Part shown: positions 1-8,278 of the stretch, piece after piece
How positions within the stretch are numbered: the stretch's first letter is position 1
How the letters are laid out: every line of letters begins with the position of its first letter
Assembly: GCF_000506985.1 (NCBI RefSeq)
Contig: NZ_KI650979.1
Span: 868,001-932,000, forward strand
DNA length: 64,000 bases
Origin: Advenella kashmirensis W13003
GTDB taxonomy: Bacteria; Pseudomonadota; Gammaproteobacteria; Burkholderiales; Burkholderiaceae_B
Direction: 5' to 3'
Translations under genes and position numbers: made by a program
The notes under the pieces: model-generated
Database searches by the model: none
What the model was told of the DNA's origin: nothing
The model's input: the letters and a program-made list of their open reading frames with translations, nothing else

Positions 1-140
1 ACACGAAACAAGTAATGAATTCTTCCGAATATTGCGTTTGCAATATGAAGTCATAGTACGTTCAAATAATAAAATAAGCAAATATGATATTAATTGTAAC
101 ATTGGGATCGTATTGGATAAAAACAACAGAACAGAAAGGC

Positions 141-863
141 CTATCGAAATCCCGCAAATGGAACGTTAAGATTTTTTCCGTTCATGGTGATCTCAAAATG
201 CCCGCCTGCTGCAAACACCTTTGCGTTTTTAGATATAGTCCATTGCCTACTACTGTTCGCCAAAGCATAGCCGAACAGGCCTTTATTGATCATGACAGAC
301 CGACCGTTTTTGCTGACGAATTTCACAGCGCTGAGTTTTGCACGCGTGGGGCCTGAATTGGTGACGGCCAAAAGCACGTCTCCGCCAACCCCGCGCCTGA
401 GCTCCCACGCCAGCGATGGGGTCGCTGTAGCAACACTGCCTTGAATAAATACGGGAATGGAATAACGCAAGGCGAATGTCAATCCCTTGGTGGTTGCGCG
501 TTCGAGCGGCAGTTCATCAACCACAATACGATAAGCGCGCTCACCAGTTGCCGGCTTCTGACCTACCCGCACCAGGCGGACAAACTGTTTCTGGCCGCTG
601 GGAATTTTAACCAGTGGCGGGCTGGCGACGAACTCTGGTGTGGGGTTCAGTACGTCGGTCTCGTTTTGTTGAAGCCATTCGAATACCCGGACCTGTACAT
701 CCATGGGCTGGCTAGATGTGTTGGTCAGCCATAGGCCGTCTGATTTCTGTGTTTGCTGGATGTTCAGGACGATGGGGGTGACCTGGAGGCCAGCTGCGTG
801 AGCACCCGCTCCAGTCATCAATGTCAATAGGATGTAAAGCCATGTGCGACACAACAGCTGCAT
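141..863 (-). CDS. Fimbrial (PapD/Csu-type) periplasmic chaperone
   Basis: Periplasmic chaperone that would donate a beta strand to pilin subunits and hand them to an outer-membrane usher. The first ~22 residues are a Sec signal peptide ending in AHA. The mature part begins LQVTP and has the PapD N-domain pattern, including a conserved R-Y-R-x-x-V-x-E-L-P segment near residue 125, then a second beta-domain to the C terminus. Total length 240 aa is normal for the family. I chose ATG at 863 over an upstream TTG because GGGG lies 7 nt before it. No pilin or usher is visible; they could lie beyond the left edge, since this gene is transcribed off the window. The type (archaic Csu-like rather than classical) is a weaker call. 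Confidence 0.85.
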   Translation of the reverse strand: MQLLCRTWLYILLTLMTGAGAHAAGLQVTPIVLNIQQTQKSDGLWLTNTSSQPMDVQVRVFEWLQQNETDVLNPTPEFVASPPLVKIPSGQKQFVRLVRVGQKPATGERAYRIVVDELPLERATTKGLTFALRYSIPVFIQGSVATATPSLAWELRRGVGGDVLLAVTNSGPTRAKLSAVKFVSKNGRSVMINKGLFGYALANSSRQWTISKNAKVFAAGGHFEITMNGKNLNVPFAGFR

Positions 864-962
864 AAACAAACCCCATGATTACTAATTATTAACCCGTCCA
901 AGGCCATTCTATCATCGTCAATCTCACTGACGAGGCTTGTTTTCATTTAAACTTTGCCACAG

Positions 963-2381
963 TTATTCAACGATGGTGCTTCTGCCATATGCATCGTCAT
1001 ATCTGACTATATCATCCTCTGAGAGGATTTCCCCTGCCTGCACCTCAATCACTTCTAGGAAATCGTCGCCGATGTTCTCCAAACGATGCCGGGTCCCTAG
1101 AGGAATATAAATGCTTTCATTCGCCACTAGCCGTTGTTCCGTATTGCCCTTGATGACCTTAGCCGTACCCGCCACAACGACCCAGTGTTCCGAGCGGTGT
1201 ATGTGCATTTGCATGCTTAAAGCGGCACCTGGATTGACACGCAGTTTCTTCACAATAAACTTTTCACCGCGGGTTATCAACTCAAAACTGCCCCAGGGCC
1301 GGTATGTCTTGCGGTTGGTCGTTGCCTCTTCGAATCCGCGTTGTCTGATATCGCCAACCACTTGCTTAAGTTCCTGGGCCCTACTCTGATCTGCTACCAA
1401 GAGAGCGTCTACGGTATTAACAACGATGATATTTTCAAGTCCAACAGCAACGACCAGCCTGCTATCAGAAATTGCCAAAGTATTCGTACAGTCTTTCGCC
1501 AGAACCGACTCCGATAGCACATTATTGTTCTTATCGGCGGGAAGAATGCAGCGTAACGCATCCCAGGACCCTATATCGCACCACCCCGCTGCGATTTCAA
1601 AAACAACTGCGTTATCCGTTTTCTCCATCACGGCCACATCAATTGATATCGATGGACTGGACAAAAATGCCTTTTTTTCAAGTCGAACAAAGTCCAGATC
1701 CCGCGACGAACACTCAACCGCGCGGTCACAAGCCGACAGGACATCCGGCGCGTGCTGTTCCAATTGGCCCAGATATTGGCTAGCCTTGAACATAAATATT
1801 CCACAGTTCCATAAATAGTCACCGCTATTCACATATCGCTGGGCGAGTTCCAAAGAGGGCTTTTCTACGAAGTGCTCGATTTGCTTGAGCTCTGACGTAC
1901 TCTTATATCGGATATACCCGAAACCCGTTTCGGGCCGCGTAGGCACCACACCAAATGTGACCAATTTTCCCGACTTGGCCACGTGGTAGGCACTATCAAC
2001 AGCATCCAGGAAAACCTCCGGATCGCTAAAATCATGATCGGAAGGCAACACAAGCAACACCGGGTCCTCCGCGATCGTTCTCGCATATATCGCGGCGGAC
2101 GCAATAGCGGCTGCCGTATTTCTAGCAGCGGGCTCCAGTAGCACCGCAGAGGGAGTCAATCCGATCTGACGTAGGTGTTCGGACACGATAAACCGATATT
2201 CTTCGTTTGTGATAACCAGTGGCCCCAACGGCGATAGCTGCCCAACGCGTAAACATGTTTTCTGGAGCAGAGAGAGCTCTCCTTCCAAGACAAGAAACTG
2301 CTTCGGATAAGCCTCGCGTGACAATGGCCATAGCCTGGTTCCTGAGCCACCGGCCAGGATAACGGGTATTATCGTTCTCAT
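963..2381 (-). CDS. manC: Mannose-1-phosphate guanylyltransferase / mannose-6-phosphate isomerase
   Basis: Bifunctional cytoplasmic enzyme that makes GDP-mannose for surface polysaccharide. The N terminus has the nucleotidyltransferase loop ILAGGSGTRLWPLSR (about residues 8-22) and the guanylyl-transfer region FVEKP. The C-terminal ~110 residues are a cupin isomerase domain with the metal-ligand stretch MQMHIHRSEHW. Length 472 aa matches AlgA/ManC/CpsB proteins. It lies 56 bp downstream of a glycosyltransferase-like gene on the same strand, so it is probably the last capsule-locus gene of that transcript. No GDP-fucose genes (gmd, fcl) are nearby, so GDP-mannose may be used directly. Confidence 0.96.
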   Translation of the reverse strand: MRTIIPVILAGGSGTRLWPLSREAYPKQFLVLEGELSLLQKTCLRVGQLSPLGPLVITNEEYRFIVSEHLRQIGLTPSAVLLEPAARNTAAAIASAAIYARTIAEDPVLLVLPSDHDFSDPEVFLDAVDSAYHVAKSGKLVTFGVVPTRPETGFGYIRYKSTSELKQIEHFVEKPSLELAQRYVNSGDYLWNCGIFMFKASQYLGQLEQHAPDVLSACDRAVECSSRDLDFVRLEKKAFLSSPSISIDVAVMEKTDNAVVFEIAAGWCDIGSWDALRCILPADKNNNVLSESVLAKDCTNTLAISDSRLVVAVGLENIIVVNTVDALLVADQSRAQELKQVVGDIRQRGFEEATTNRKTYRPWGSFELITRGEKFIVKKLRVNPGAALSMQMHIHRSEHWVVVAGTAKVIKGNTEQRLVANESIYIPLGTRHRLENIGDDFLEVIEVQAGEILSEDDIVRYDDAYGRSTIVE

Positions 2382-2437
2382 TATCGGTTATTGTTAAAAG
2401 TCCACGAAAAATACTGACCTGGCTGTGTCTCGCATCT

Positions 2438-4312
2438 TTACTTTCCAGAAGATGTTTCAGACATTGATTCTGTCTGCTGAACTGACCGCCTGGCATATTC
2501 ATACGCTTTGAGGTAGATCGCACTTATCTCGTTCAGGTATCGATCTCGTTCAATGTCCGTCATGGTCTTACCCTCAGCAATATGCGGAATACAGAATATT
2601 TTCTCGCGCTCAATACCATAGTCGGCCCATTGCGTTTCCGAGTCAGCTGAAATTACGATGGCATGCGATTCTTTCATGCACCGATACTCCTGTTCCAGAT
2701 GCCTGGAGGAAAAGGTACCTGTGGTTGCTCCTCTTTCATTCACCTGAGCGTCCGGCGCTACGGTTCGGTCATACACCAACGGTAGCCGGAACGCTTTCGA
2801 CAGCGCCAGCCCCATCAACGCAAAATTATATGCACCGTGGCTTTGATGTGCGTGAATAATCGTGGGAGCTTCTACTTGCAGAATTTTCTTTGCAACAATA
2901 CCTGAGAAATTCAATAATGTAGTGGGCAAAACCGTCGCTTCTTCTTCAGAAGATAAACACGCAATTTCATATCGTTTGATGATCTGACATGTTGATGATA
3001 TCCACACTGTATTTTGATCGTTCTCTGATGCACTTGTACCAGGGCTGATCACAAAAGGTAAAGCAACCTCGGATTTCTTTTGAGAAGAAAGAACCGACAC
3101 CAGAAAATGCTCCACACCGGGATTATCTTGAACGTTTTCTATGTACGCAAGATGTGCGACTTTTGGCGTTGTCTCCGCTTGAGCTCCTGTCACACCCGAC
3201 GCACTAACCTTCCCTGTGCCTGGTAACCAATGGGGATCAAGCAGGCGCGCAGTCGCCAGAGCGGCTCTGGCCTGACGCAAGACATCAGGCGCGTGGAAGC
3301 GATTTAGAATTTGGTTCGCTGTGCTGATAATTTTTTCAGAGTAGTCTTGATTAATAAAGTACTCTAAAGCTGCTCCGTATATAACAGCATTCCCGGGGAA
3401 TTTGTCCAGAAGTTTAGAAAAGGAGTGATGGCGAAGATCTGATGATAAATTGGCCCTATTTATTAATAACCCCAACGATTCGACGGACAAATGAGCCTCA
3501 ACCAATGTTTCGAAAGGCCATAAATTCTGCGAGACCAGAATACTCGACTCTATGTCGTCCGCTCGCGTCAAGATGCGCATTTTATCCGCGTTAAGCGGCG
3601 GAATCAGTTGCACACAGGCCTTACCTCTTGAATACCCTTCGTATTCACTACTTCCCATCGCAGGATTTATGCGCAAAGTCGTCCGATTATGATTCTCCAC
3701 GGATCCAACAATTGCTTGAGCCGTTGTTGGCTGTACAGCGAGCGCCTCGCCGTCCTCAGTCGCAAATGAAACGAATACGTCAGCGCCCAAATTTTTTTCT
3801 GCCGCGCGTATCAATATATCGGAAGAGAAAACAGCACGCCAAAACGGCAATATCTCAAACTCGCCCGTATTAACGCCTTTCGGTTCAAGCGTAAACGTTT
3901 TGTTTGTTTTTCCAATTTTCCGATAGTCACGGCATTCAATTTCACTCCCAATCTGCAATTGCGATGAATTCTTCCAGGGATGGAGCGACAGTCTCATCGT
4001 ATCGGATCCTGGGGGAACATGGATAAGTTCGTCCTCCCATAGAACTGGATCGCTAGGTGAAATTGATCGAATATAAATATAATTCCCGAAGCGAGGGGAG
4101 ACATTTGCGCCCAGAACGTCTGCGGAAATCACCGCACCATTCCCATCGATGAATTGTATTTGGCAAACTAGCGCCCTTTCGTTCGCTAATAAGGCATCGA
4201 TCACTTTTACCTTGATTTTGAGAATGTCTCCCGGCGTCACCTCTACCAACTTATCGCGGATGCTGGTCGTTTGCGACTTTTCCTGTTCGTTCAGTTTTTG
4301 CCCTGCAACCAT
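2438..4312 (-). CDS. Composite protein: beta domains plus half of a GT-B (GT4-like) glycosyltransferase
   Basis: This 624-aa protein has no full-length family I recognise. Residues ~1-130 and ~140-265 look like two beta-sandwich modules rich in alternating hydrophobics. Residues ~270-375 are helical and repeat-like. Residues ~385-605 resemble the N-terminal (acceptor) Rossmann domain of GT4 enzymes, with an IIHAHQSHGAYNF segment, a VYDRT strand-turn and a late VISADSETQW strand. The donor-nucleotide domain that should follow, with its E-x7-E region, is missing; the chain ends soon after in low-complexity residues. The start ATG is 3 nt past the stop of the upstream glycosyltransferase and has AAGGA upstream, so the pair is translationally coupled. 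It may be a non-catalytic partner of that enzyme (inference). Confidence 0.6.
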   Translation of the reverse strand: MVAGQKLNEQEKSQTTSIRDKLVEVTPGDILKIKVKVIDALLANERALVCQIQFIDGNGAVISADVLGANVSPRFGNYIYIRSISPSDPVLWEDELIHVPPGSDTMRLSLHPWKNSSQLQIGSEIECRDYRKIGKTNKTFTLEPKGVNTGEFEILPFWRAVFSSDILIRAAEKNLGADVFVSFATEDGEALAVQPTTAQAIVGSVENHNRTTLRINPAMGSSEYEGYSRGKACVQLIPPLNADKMRILTRADDIESSILVSQNLWPFETLVEAHLSVESLGLLINRANLSSDLRHHSFSKLLDKFPGNAVIYGAALEYFINQDYSEKIISTANQILNRFHAPDVLRQARAALATARLLDPHWLPGTGKVSASGVTGAQAETTPKVAHLAYIENVQDNPGVEHFLVSVLSSQKKSEVALPFVISPGTSASENDQNTVWISSTCQIIKRYEIACLSSEEEATVLPTTLLNFSGIVAKKILQVEAPTIIHAHQSHGAYNFALMGLALSKAFRLPLVYDRTVAPDAQVNERGATTGTFSSRHLEQEYRCMKESHAIVISADSETQWADYGIEREKIFCIPHIAEGKTMTDIERDRYLNEISAIYLKAYEYARRSVQQTESMSETSSGK

Positions 4313-4315
4313 CTA

Positions 4316-5485
4316 TCATTCCTTGTCTACGTTTTTTTCTGGAAATAATCTTTCGGCGATTGTCTTGAAAAATTGAATCGAAATCCGCTCAGGGCTATAC
4401 GTCTCCTGGATGCTGGAGAACACTTCTTCCTGTACTTTATGGGTCAACGCCCTTTCCATTGCGTTCAATAGACCATTCGGGTCCTCGCTGTCGTAAAGCA
4501 AGGTCGGGTCCTGCTGAAACACCTCACCGACACCGCCCATATCAGGGGCGATGAGCGGCTTGCCGAACGTCGCGGCCAACAAGGCGACTCCCGAATTTAG
4601 TGTCTTAATGTAGGGCGCTACCATCACATCTGCTGCGTTCGCAAAGCTTTGTATGTCGCGCTCGGGTACAGAGCTTTGGATCAGACGTATGGCAGGCAGC
4701 GGCGCAATGGCCTCCAATATTTCCGTAACATAAGCTTTATCAGTGGGCATCCCTGCGATTACCAGCCGAAAAAGTCGTTCAGAGTGCATTGACTGCAGAC
4801 GCCTAAATGCTTCGACAAGCTCCAAAACACCTTTATATCTTTGTAAGGCGCCAAATTGCACAAACGTAAACGTGTTTGCCTCAATATCAAGCTCCAGACG
4901 CGCATTTTGTCCATCTCTGACGTTGGCATACCATCCCTCATACGTCGGATGAGGAATATAAAAAACTTTGGATTCTGGAAGTTCAAAATACTGGCGCGAA
5001 TCCTCGATTGAAGATTTTGATAGAGTATGGATGCAGTCTGCCTGATCAATTACCACCTTGCGCAACGCGATTTCGGCCTCGACCAATACAGAGTTATGAG
5101 GCAGCACGTTGTGCATGGTCCAGACAATTCTGAACCCACGCTCGCGCCAGCGGCATAATTTTGTTTTAAATTCGTCAATCCGAATGTTGGCGTCATCCAA
5201 GGATTTTGCGTCGGCCAAAACAGATGCAAGCCAATGCAAATGAATGACTCCGCGTCCGTTCCATCGGACAGGTGCCAATTCATCGAAGCCTACGGCGGGA
5301 AGAATAGCAAAATCAGCCGATGACGCCCGACAATAGAGCAACCTTTGGAACGGATTTATTTGCGCCAAGGGAGCAAAATTCAAAACGTAGGGCAACTCAT
5401 CACTGTATTCCGCCTGATCTATGACCGATCTGCAAAACAATTCTGCTGGTGATAATGAACCGTTGATCAACTCTTGAGTTCTCAT
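4316..5485 (-). CDS. Glycosyltransferase, GT4-like GT-B fold
   Basis: Cytoplasmic sugar transferase for the capsule repeat. The N-terminal half has a VIHLHWLAS strand and a TMHNVLPH segment like the acceptor domain of GT-B enzymes. The C-terminal half has the donor domain: FVQFGALQRYKGV (about residue 210), a VMVAPY strand and GKPLIAPDMGGVGE, which matches the GT4 nucleotide-sugar loop with its acidic residue. Length of about 389 aa is typical. The ATG at 5485 is preferred over a GTG codon immediately upstream. It is the first gene of a tightly packed minus-strand set (this gene, the half-GT protein, manC). Donor and linkage cannot be deduced. Confidence 0.85.
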   Translation of the reverse strand: MRTQELINGSLSPAELFCRSVIDQAEYSDELPYVLNFAPLAQINPFQRLLYCRASSADFAILPAVGFDELAPVRWNGRGVIHLHWLASVLADAKSLDDANIRIDEFKTKLCRWRERGFRIVWTMHNVLPHNSVLVEAEIALRKVVIDQADCIHTLSKSSIEDSRQYFELPESKVFYIPHPTYEGWYANVRDGQNARLELDIEANTFTFVQFGALQRYKGVLELVEAFRRLQSMHSERLFRLVIAGMPTDKAYVTEILEAIAPLPAIRLIQSSVPERDIQSFANAADVMVAPYIKTLNSGVALLAATFGKPLIAPDMGGVGEVFQQDPTLLYDSEDPNGLLNAMERALTHKVQEEVFSSIQETYSPERISIQFFKTIAERLFPEKNVDKE

Positions 5486-5749
5486 CACTTAATACCAAAT
5501 GATTCTACAAAATCTACCATGCTACGATCCTTTTGATTTGGATTTTTGTGGCATTTCAGTAATATTTGAATACTGAATCAAGAAAATATTACATTCTAAG
5601 CTTATTGCTTATTACTCGCAGCACTTTTTGGTACTTTTTTGTCAAAATCAGTTGTAATTTTCATCAAAAGGCAACATTTGCAGTGAATTGGGCTAAGGTG
5701 GACACCAAATTCGGTCAAATTTGCCCCTGAGAATGTCTGCGACAGCAGA

Positions 5750-6748
5750 TCATTTCCCAAGTGACATACCCGTTTCTTTAAGGGTTAGCTCAGCATAAGT
5801 ACGTTCGACTTGGTTACGCTGTTTGGTCAATTCCGTCGATAGCTCACGCGTTACACCGCGGTTCTCCATACGTTTTTGCAGGAGCGCCTTAAATTCTTTA
5901 GCACTTTCATCTCTTTGCTGGTTGAAAAGTGCTCGAAGCTGGGCGACATAATTGCCATGTTGAACGGATAGTGCTTCAAGTTCTTTCTGATGTGCACTAT
6001 GTGCAGCAAGCAAATCTGATCTTGCGGCCTCCACTTTCTTCTGTGCAGCATCAAGCTCTAAACTATAACGGTCCAATTGAGCTTGCAGTTGTGAAATCTG
6101 ATCGGTCAATTCCGCGCTCTCTGCAACTGATCGCTGCACTTGGTTCAACGTTTTTGCATATTTGCCTTCTATGAGTCGATTTGTATGCGTGGCGGCACTT
6201 AACTCTTCCTGGACTACCTTCAGCTTTGCACTTTCGACACTCAACGCTTCATTGTCATTTTTCAGCCGTTCGTGCTCGTCTTTTAACTGCTTAACTTCGA
6301 GCACTATCTTTTCTAATGCCTCATCCCGAGCATTAAGATTTTCGGATAATAAGCGATGTCGTTCCGCCAGTTCAGCATTTTCCTTTACCCGTTGTTCGAT
6401 TTCATTTTTTTGACTTTCGCTTCGGACAGCTAACGAATCAAGGGCGTTTCGTTGTTCGGCTGCTTCTGACACCTGAGCTCGCAGATGCCCACATTCTGCG
6501 CGCAAGGTTTTGAGTTCTGTGTCCTTTTGACTGGAAATGAACATTATTTCAGCCGTTTTTCTGTTGTGTTCTTGCTGAATCTCGTCCAACAGTCCTGCAA
6601 GTCTATTATTCTCGGCTATCAAACGCTCGCGCTCGGATATCCACACGCTGAAGCCTGGAACACCGGCACTGACGCCTGAGTCCTTAGTGGACTTTGCATT
6701 TGTAATATCAACGTCATTCGATGCGGCCTTGTCAGTTGAATTATTCAC
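5750..6748 (-). CDS. Long coiled-coil protein of unknown function
   Basis: A 332-aa hydrophilic protein. After a ~35-residue polar leader it is almost entirely heptad-rich coiled coil (roughly residues 38-320), dense in Glu, Lys, Gln and Leu with almost no Gly or Pro. There is no signal peptide or membrane span. Its style matches the coiled-coil spacers of the two giant glycosyltransferases in this locus, so it might pair with them as a scaffold or length-determining rod. That is inference; no catalytic domain is visible. It is isolated by 260-280 bp of AT-rich DNA on both sides. Confidence 0.65.
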   Translation of the reverse strand: MNNSTDKAASNDVDITNAKSTKDSGVSAGVPGFSVWISERERLIAENNRLAGLLDEIQQEHNRKTAEIMFISSQKDTELKTLRAECGHLRAQVSEAAEQRNALDSLAVRSESQKNEIEQRVKENAELAERHRLLSENLNARDEALEKIVLEVKQLKDEHERLKNDNEALSVESAKLKVVQEELSAATHTNRLIEGKYAKTLNQVQRSVAESAELTDQISQLQAQLDRYSLELDAAQKKVEAARSDLLAAHSAHQKELEALSVQHGNYVAQLRALFNQQRDESAKEFKALLQKRMENRGVTRELSTELTKQRNQVERTYAELTLKETGMSLGK

Positions 6749-7025
6749 GGCTAAATGCTCTTAAAAAATGCGATCCATATTGACGATATACAGAACTGGT
6801 AGTTCAAAAATTTCATGACCTTGCTCTTACCTCCGAATATTACTTAAATTGGTGACATTTAGGTACAACTTCCGCAGTAACGAACAAAATCTTGGAATCT
6901 CACTGGCATCGAGACTCTCACTCCTAGTTTTTAACGACGCACTTTCACACGCGAGCAGTTCAATGGCGGGATCGAGTCATGGAATTCACTTAACTCGGTC
7001 TTGGTGCGCCGTTCCATATAAAGAC

Positions 7026-7769
7026 TTACATTTTTCCAGCTTGCCCGCCAACACTCCCAATGCTAGCCCGGATTTTGTCGTTTACCCCCGAATAATACTT
7101 ATCTTCATAATGGTAAGCGCTCAAACCCCAACGATGTCCCTCCCACGCATTCACGTCAGCCAAATCGAATACTTCCAAATTAGCAATTTTCTGTTCCAAT
7201 ATATCGTATAAGGGTTGCAAAATATCGTTGATTCGATTTATATAATGGATATTTTTAAAAGACTGTACGTTATTTTCCTTATCCACATATTTTTTCAAAA
7301 AAAGCGACCTGTTGAGAAAGACCTTTTTATATACGGTCAAGTCTTCAACGAATCTCGGAACGATCTGCTCAAATAGTTGCAAATGTTCTGTGCGGTCAAT
7401 CTGCCTGGCATCAGATAGTTCAACTTTCGCTTGCTTAAACTCAAGGCTATTTGTGACAAACCCATTCTCGTATTGCAGAATTGGAAGTCTCTCAACGAGC
7501 AGGTCCATCACAAAATAATCTGCTTTGGGTGCGTCCGACTTGAAATAATCATGCATTCGTTTAGTGAAGTCGCCTAAGACTGTATTCTTCCTAAAACCGG
7601 TGATAACATCTATTGATACATTTTGTAATGATTCAATTTTGGCAGTATATTGACTGACTAGTGATGTTCGTGCGAAGTATTCATTAACTTCGCCCGGGGA
7701 ATTTGGATAGTTGAATAAATCTCGGGACGTGCAGCCCCCGAACACATCAAATAACACCGCTTTCTCCAT
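7026..7769 (-). CDS. DUF6270 (SGNH-like) protein, variant nucleophile motif
   Basis: Resembles DUF6270 proteins found in capsule and exopolysaccharide loci. The N-terminal strand runs into FGGCTSRD (residues 10-17), then NEYFARTSLV. The C-terminal block has EGHRWGLSAYHYEDKYY, which matches the family's H-x-W-G-x-S/P-x-H-Y signature. The layout resembles SGNH hydrolases: block I near the N terminus and a His-containing block V near the C terminus. The second copy in this locus (20395-21525) has GSC where this one has GGC, so the expected serine is missing here. It lacks the C-terminal beta module carried by that paralogue. It may be an inactive or altered acyl-esterase or transferase (inference). 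Confidence 0.7.
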   Translation of the reverse strand: MEKAVLFDVFGGCTSRDLFNYPNSPGEVNEYFARTSLVSQYTAKIESLQNVSIDVITGFRKNTVLGDFTKRMHDYFKSDAPKADYFVMDLLVERLPILQYENGFVTNSLEFKQAKVELSDARQIDRTEHLQLFEQIVPRFVEDLTVYKKVFLNRSLFLKKYVDKENNVQSFKNIHYINRINDILQPLYDILEQKIANLEVFDLADVNAWEGHRWGLSAYHYEDKYYSGVNDKIRASIGSVGGQAGKM

Positions 7770-8278
7770 AATTGCTTTTCCACTAATTAAATTTTGCTGC
7801 GTGAGTTTTATGGAAACTGCTGTTAGTACAAAATCCCTTTTGCAACAGAACCAAAGCCAAGAAAGCAGCTAAACCGTGCAAGCAATCTGGCTTCGAAATG
7901 AAATACCTACTCGCGCCTGGATTTGGTATTTCGTTTGGCATTTAGAACAGGACTATGAATTCCTCGCTGTCTCCACATAATATTTCAATCATTATAAATT
8001 GGAATTCTGTCATAAGAAACCAATCGTTCTCATCTACCCACAGCCGAGCGGATCTTTAACTGCACAAAACAACACCTTCACCATGGTTGTCATACTAATT
8101 GCCAGATAAAATCACCAGATAATGCGATAATCTCTCATTTACTGAGGTAGAGTGGTGGTTTATCTCCACGACCAATCCGCTCCGATTTTTCCCGTTTAAA
8201 ATCTTTAAAAACTGTGCTGGCATGATGCGGCGACTATCTGCGAAAAATGCAGGCTATTTCAACTAGAAGGCAACTCTG
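7770..8278. other. Divergent intergenic region with an imperfect inverted repeat
   Basis: 509 bp between two divergently transcribed genes, so it should hold both promoters. No convincing coding sequence or sigma-70 promoter was found. An inverted repeat has 12-nt arms at 7896-7907 and 7925-7936 that match at 11 of 12 positions around a GAAATACC core, separated by 17 nt. It could be an operator or structured leader. The plus-strand gene has a clear AAGG ribosome site at 8267-8270, 8 nt before its ATG. Confidence 0.4.

Noticed and set aside
5698-5735. TGGACACC-type sequence that resembles an insertion-sequence end
   Set aside because: No transposase remnant adjoins it and no matching second end was seen.
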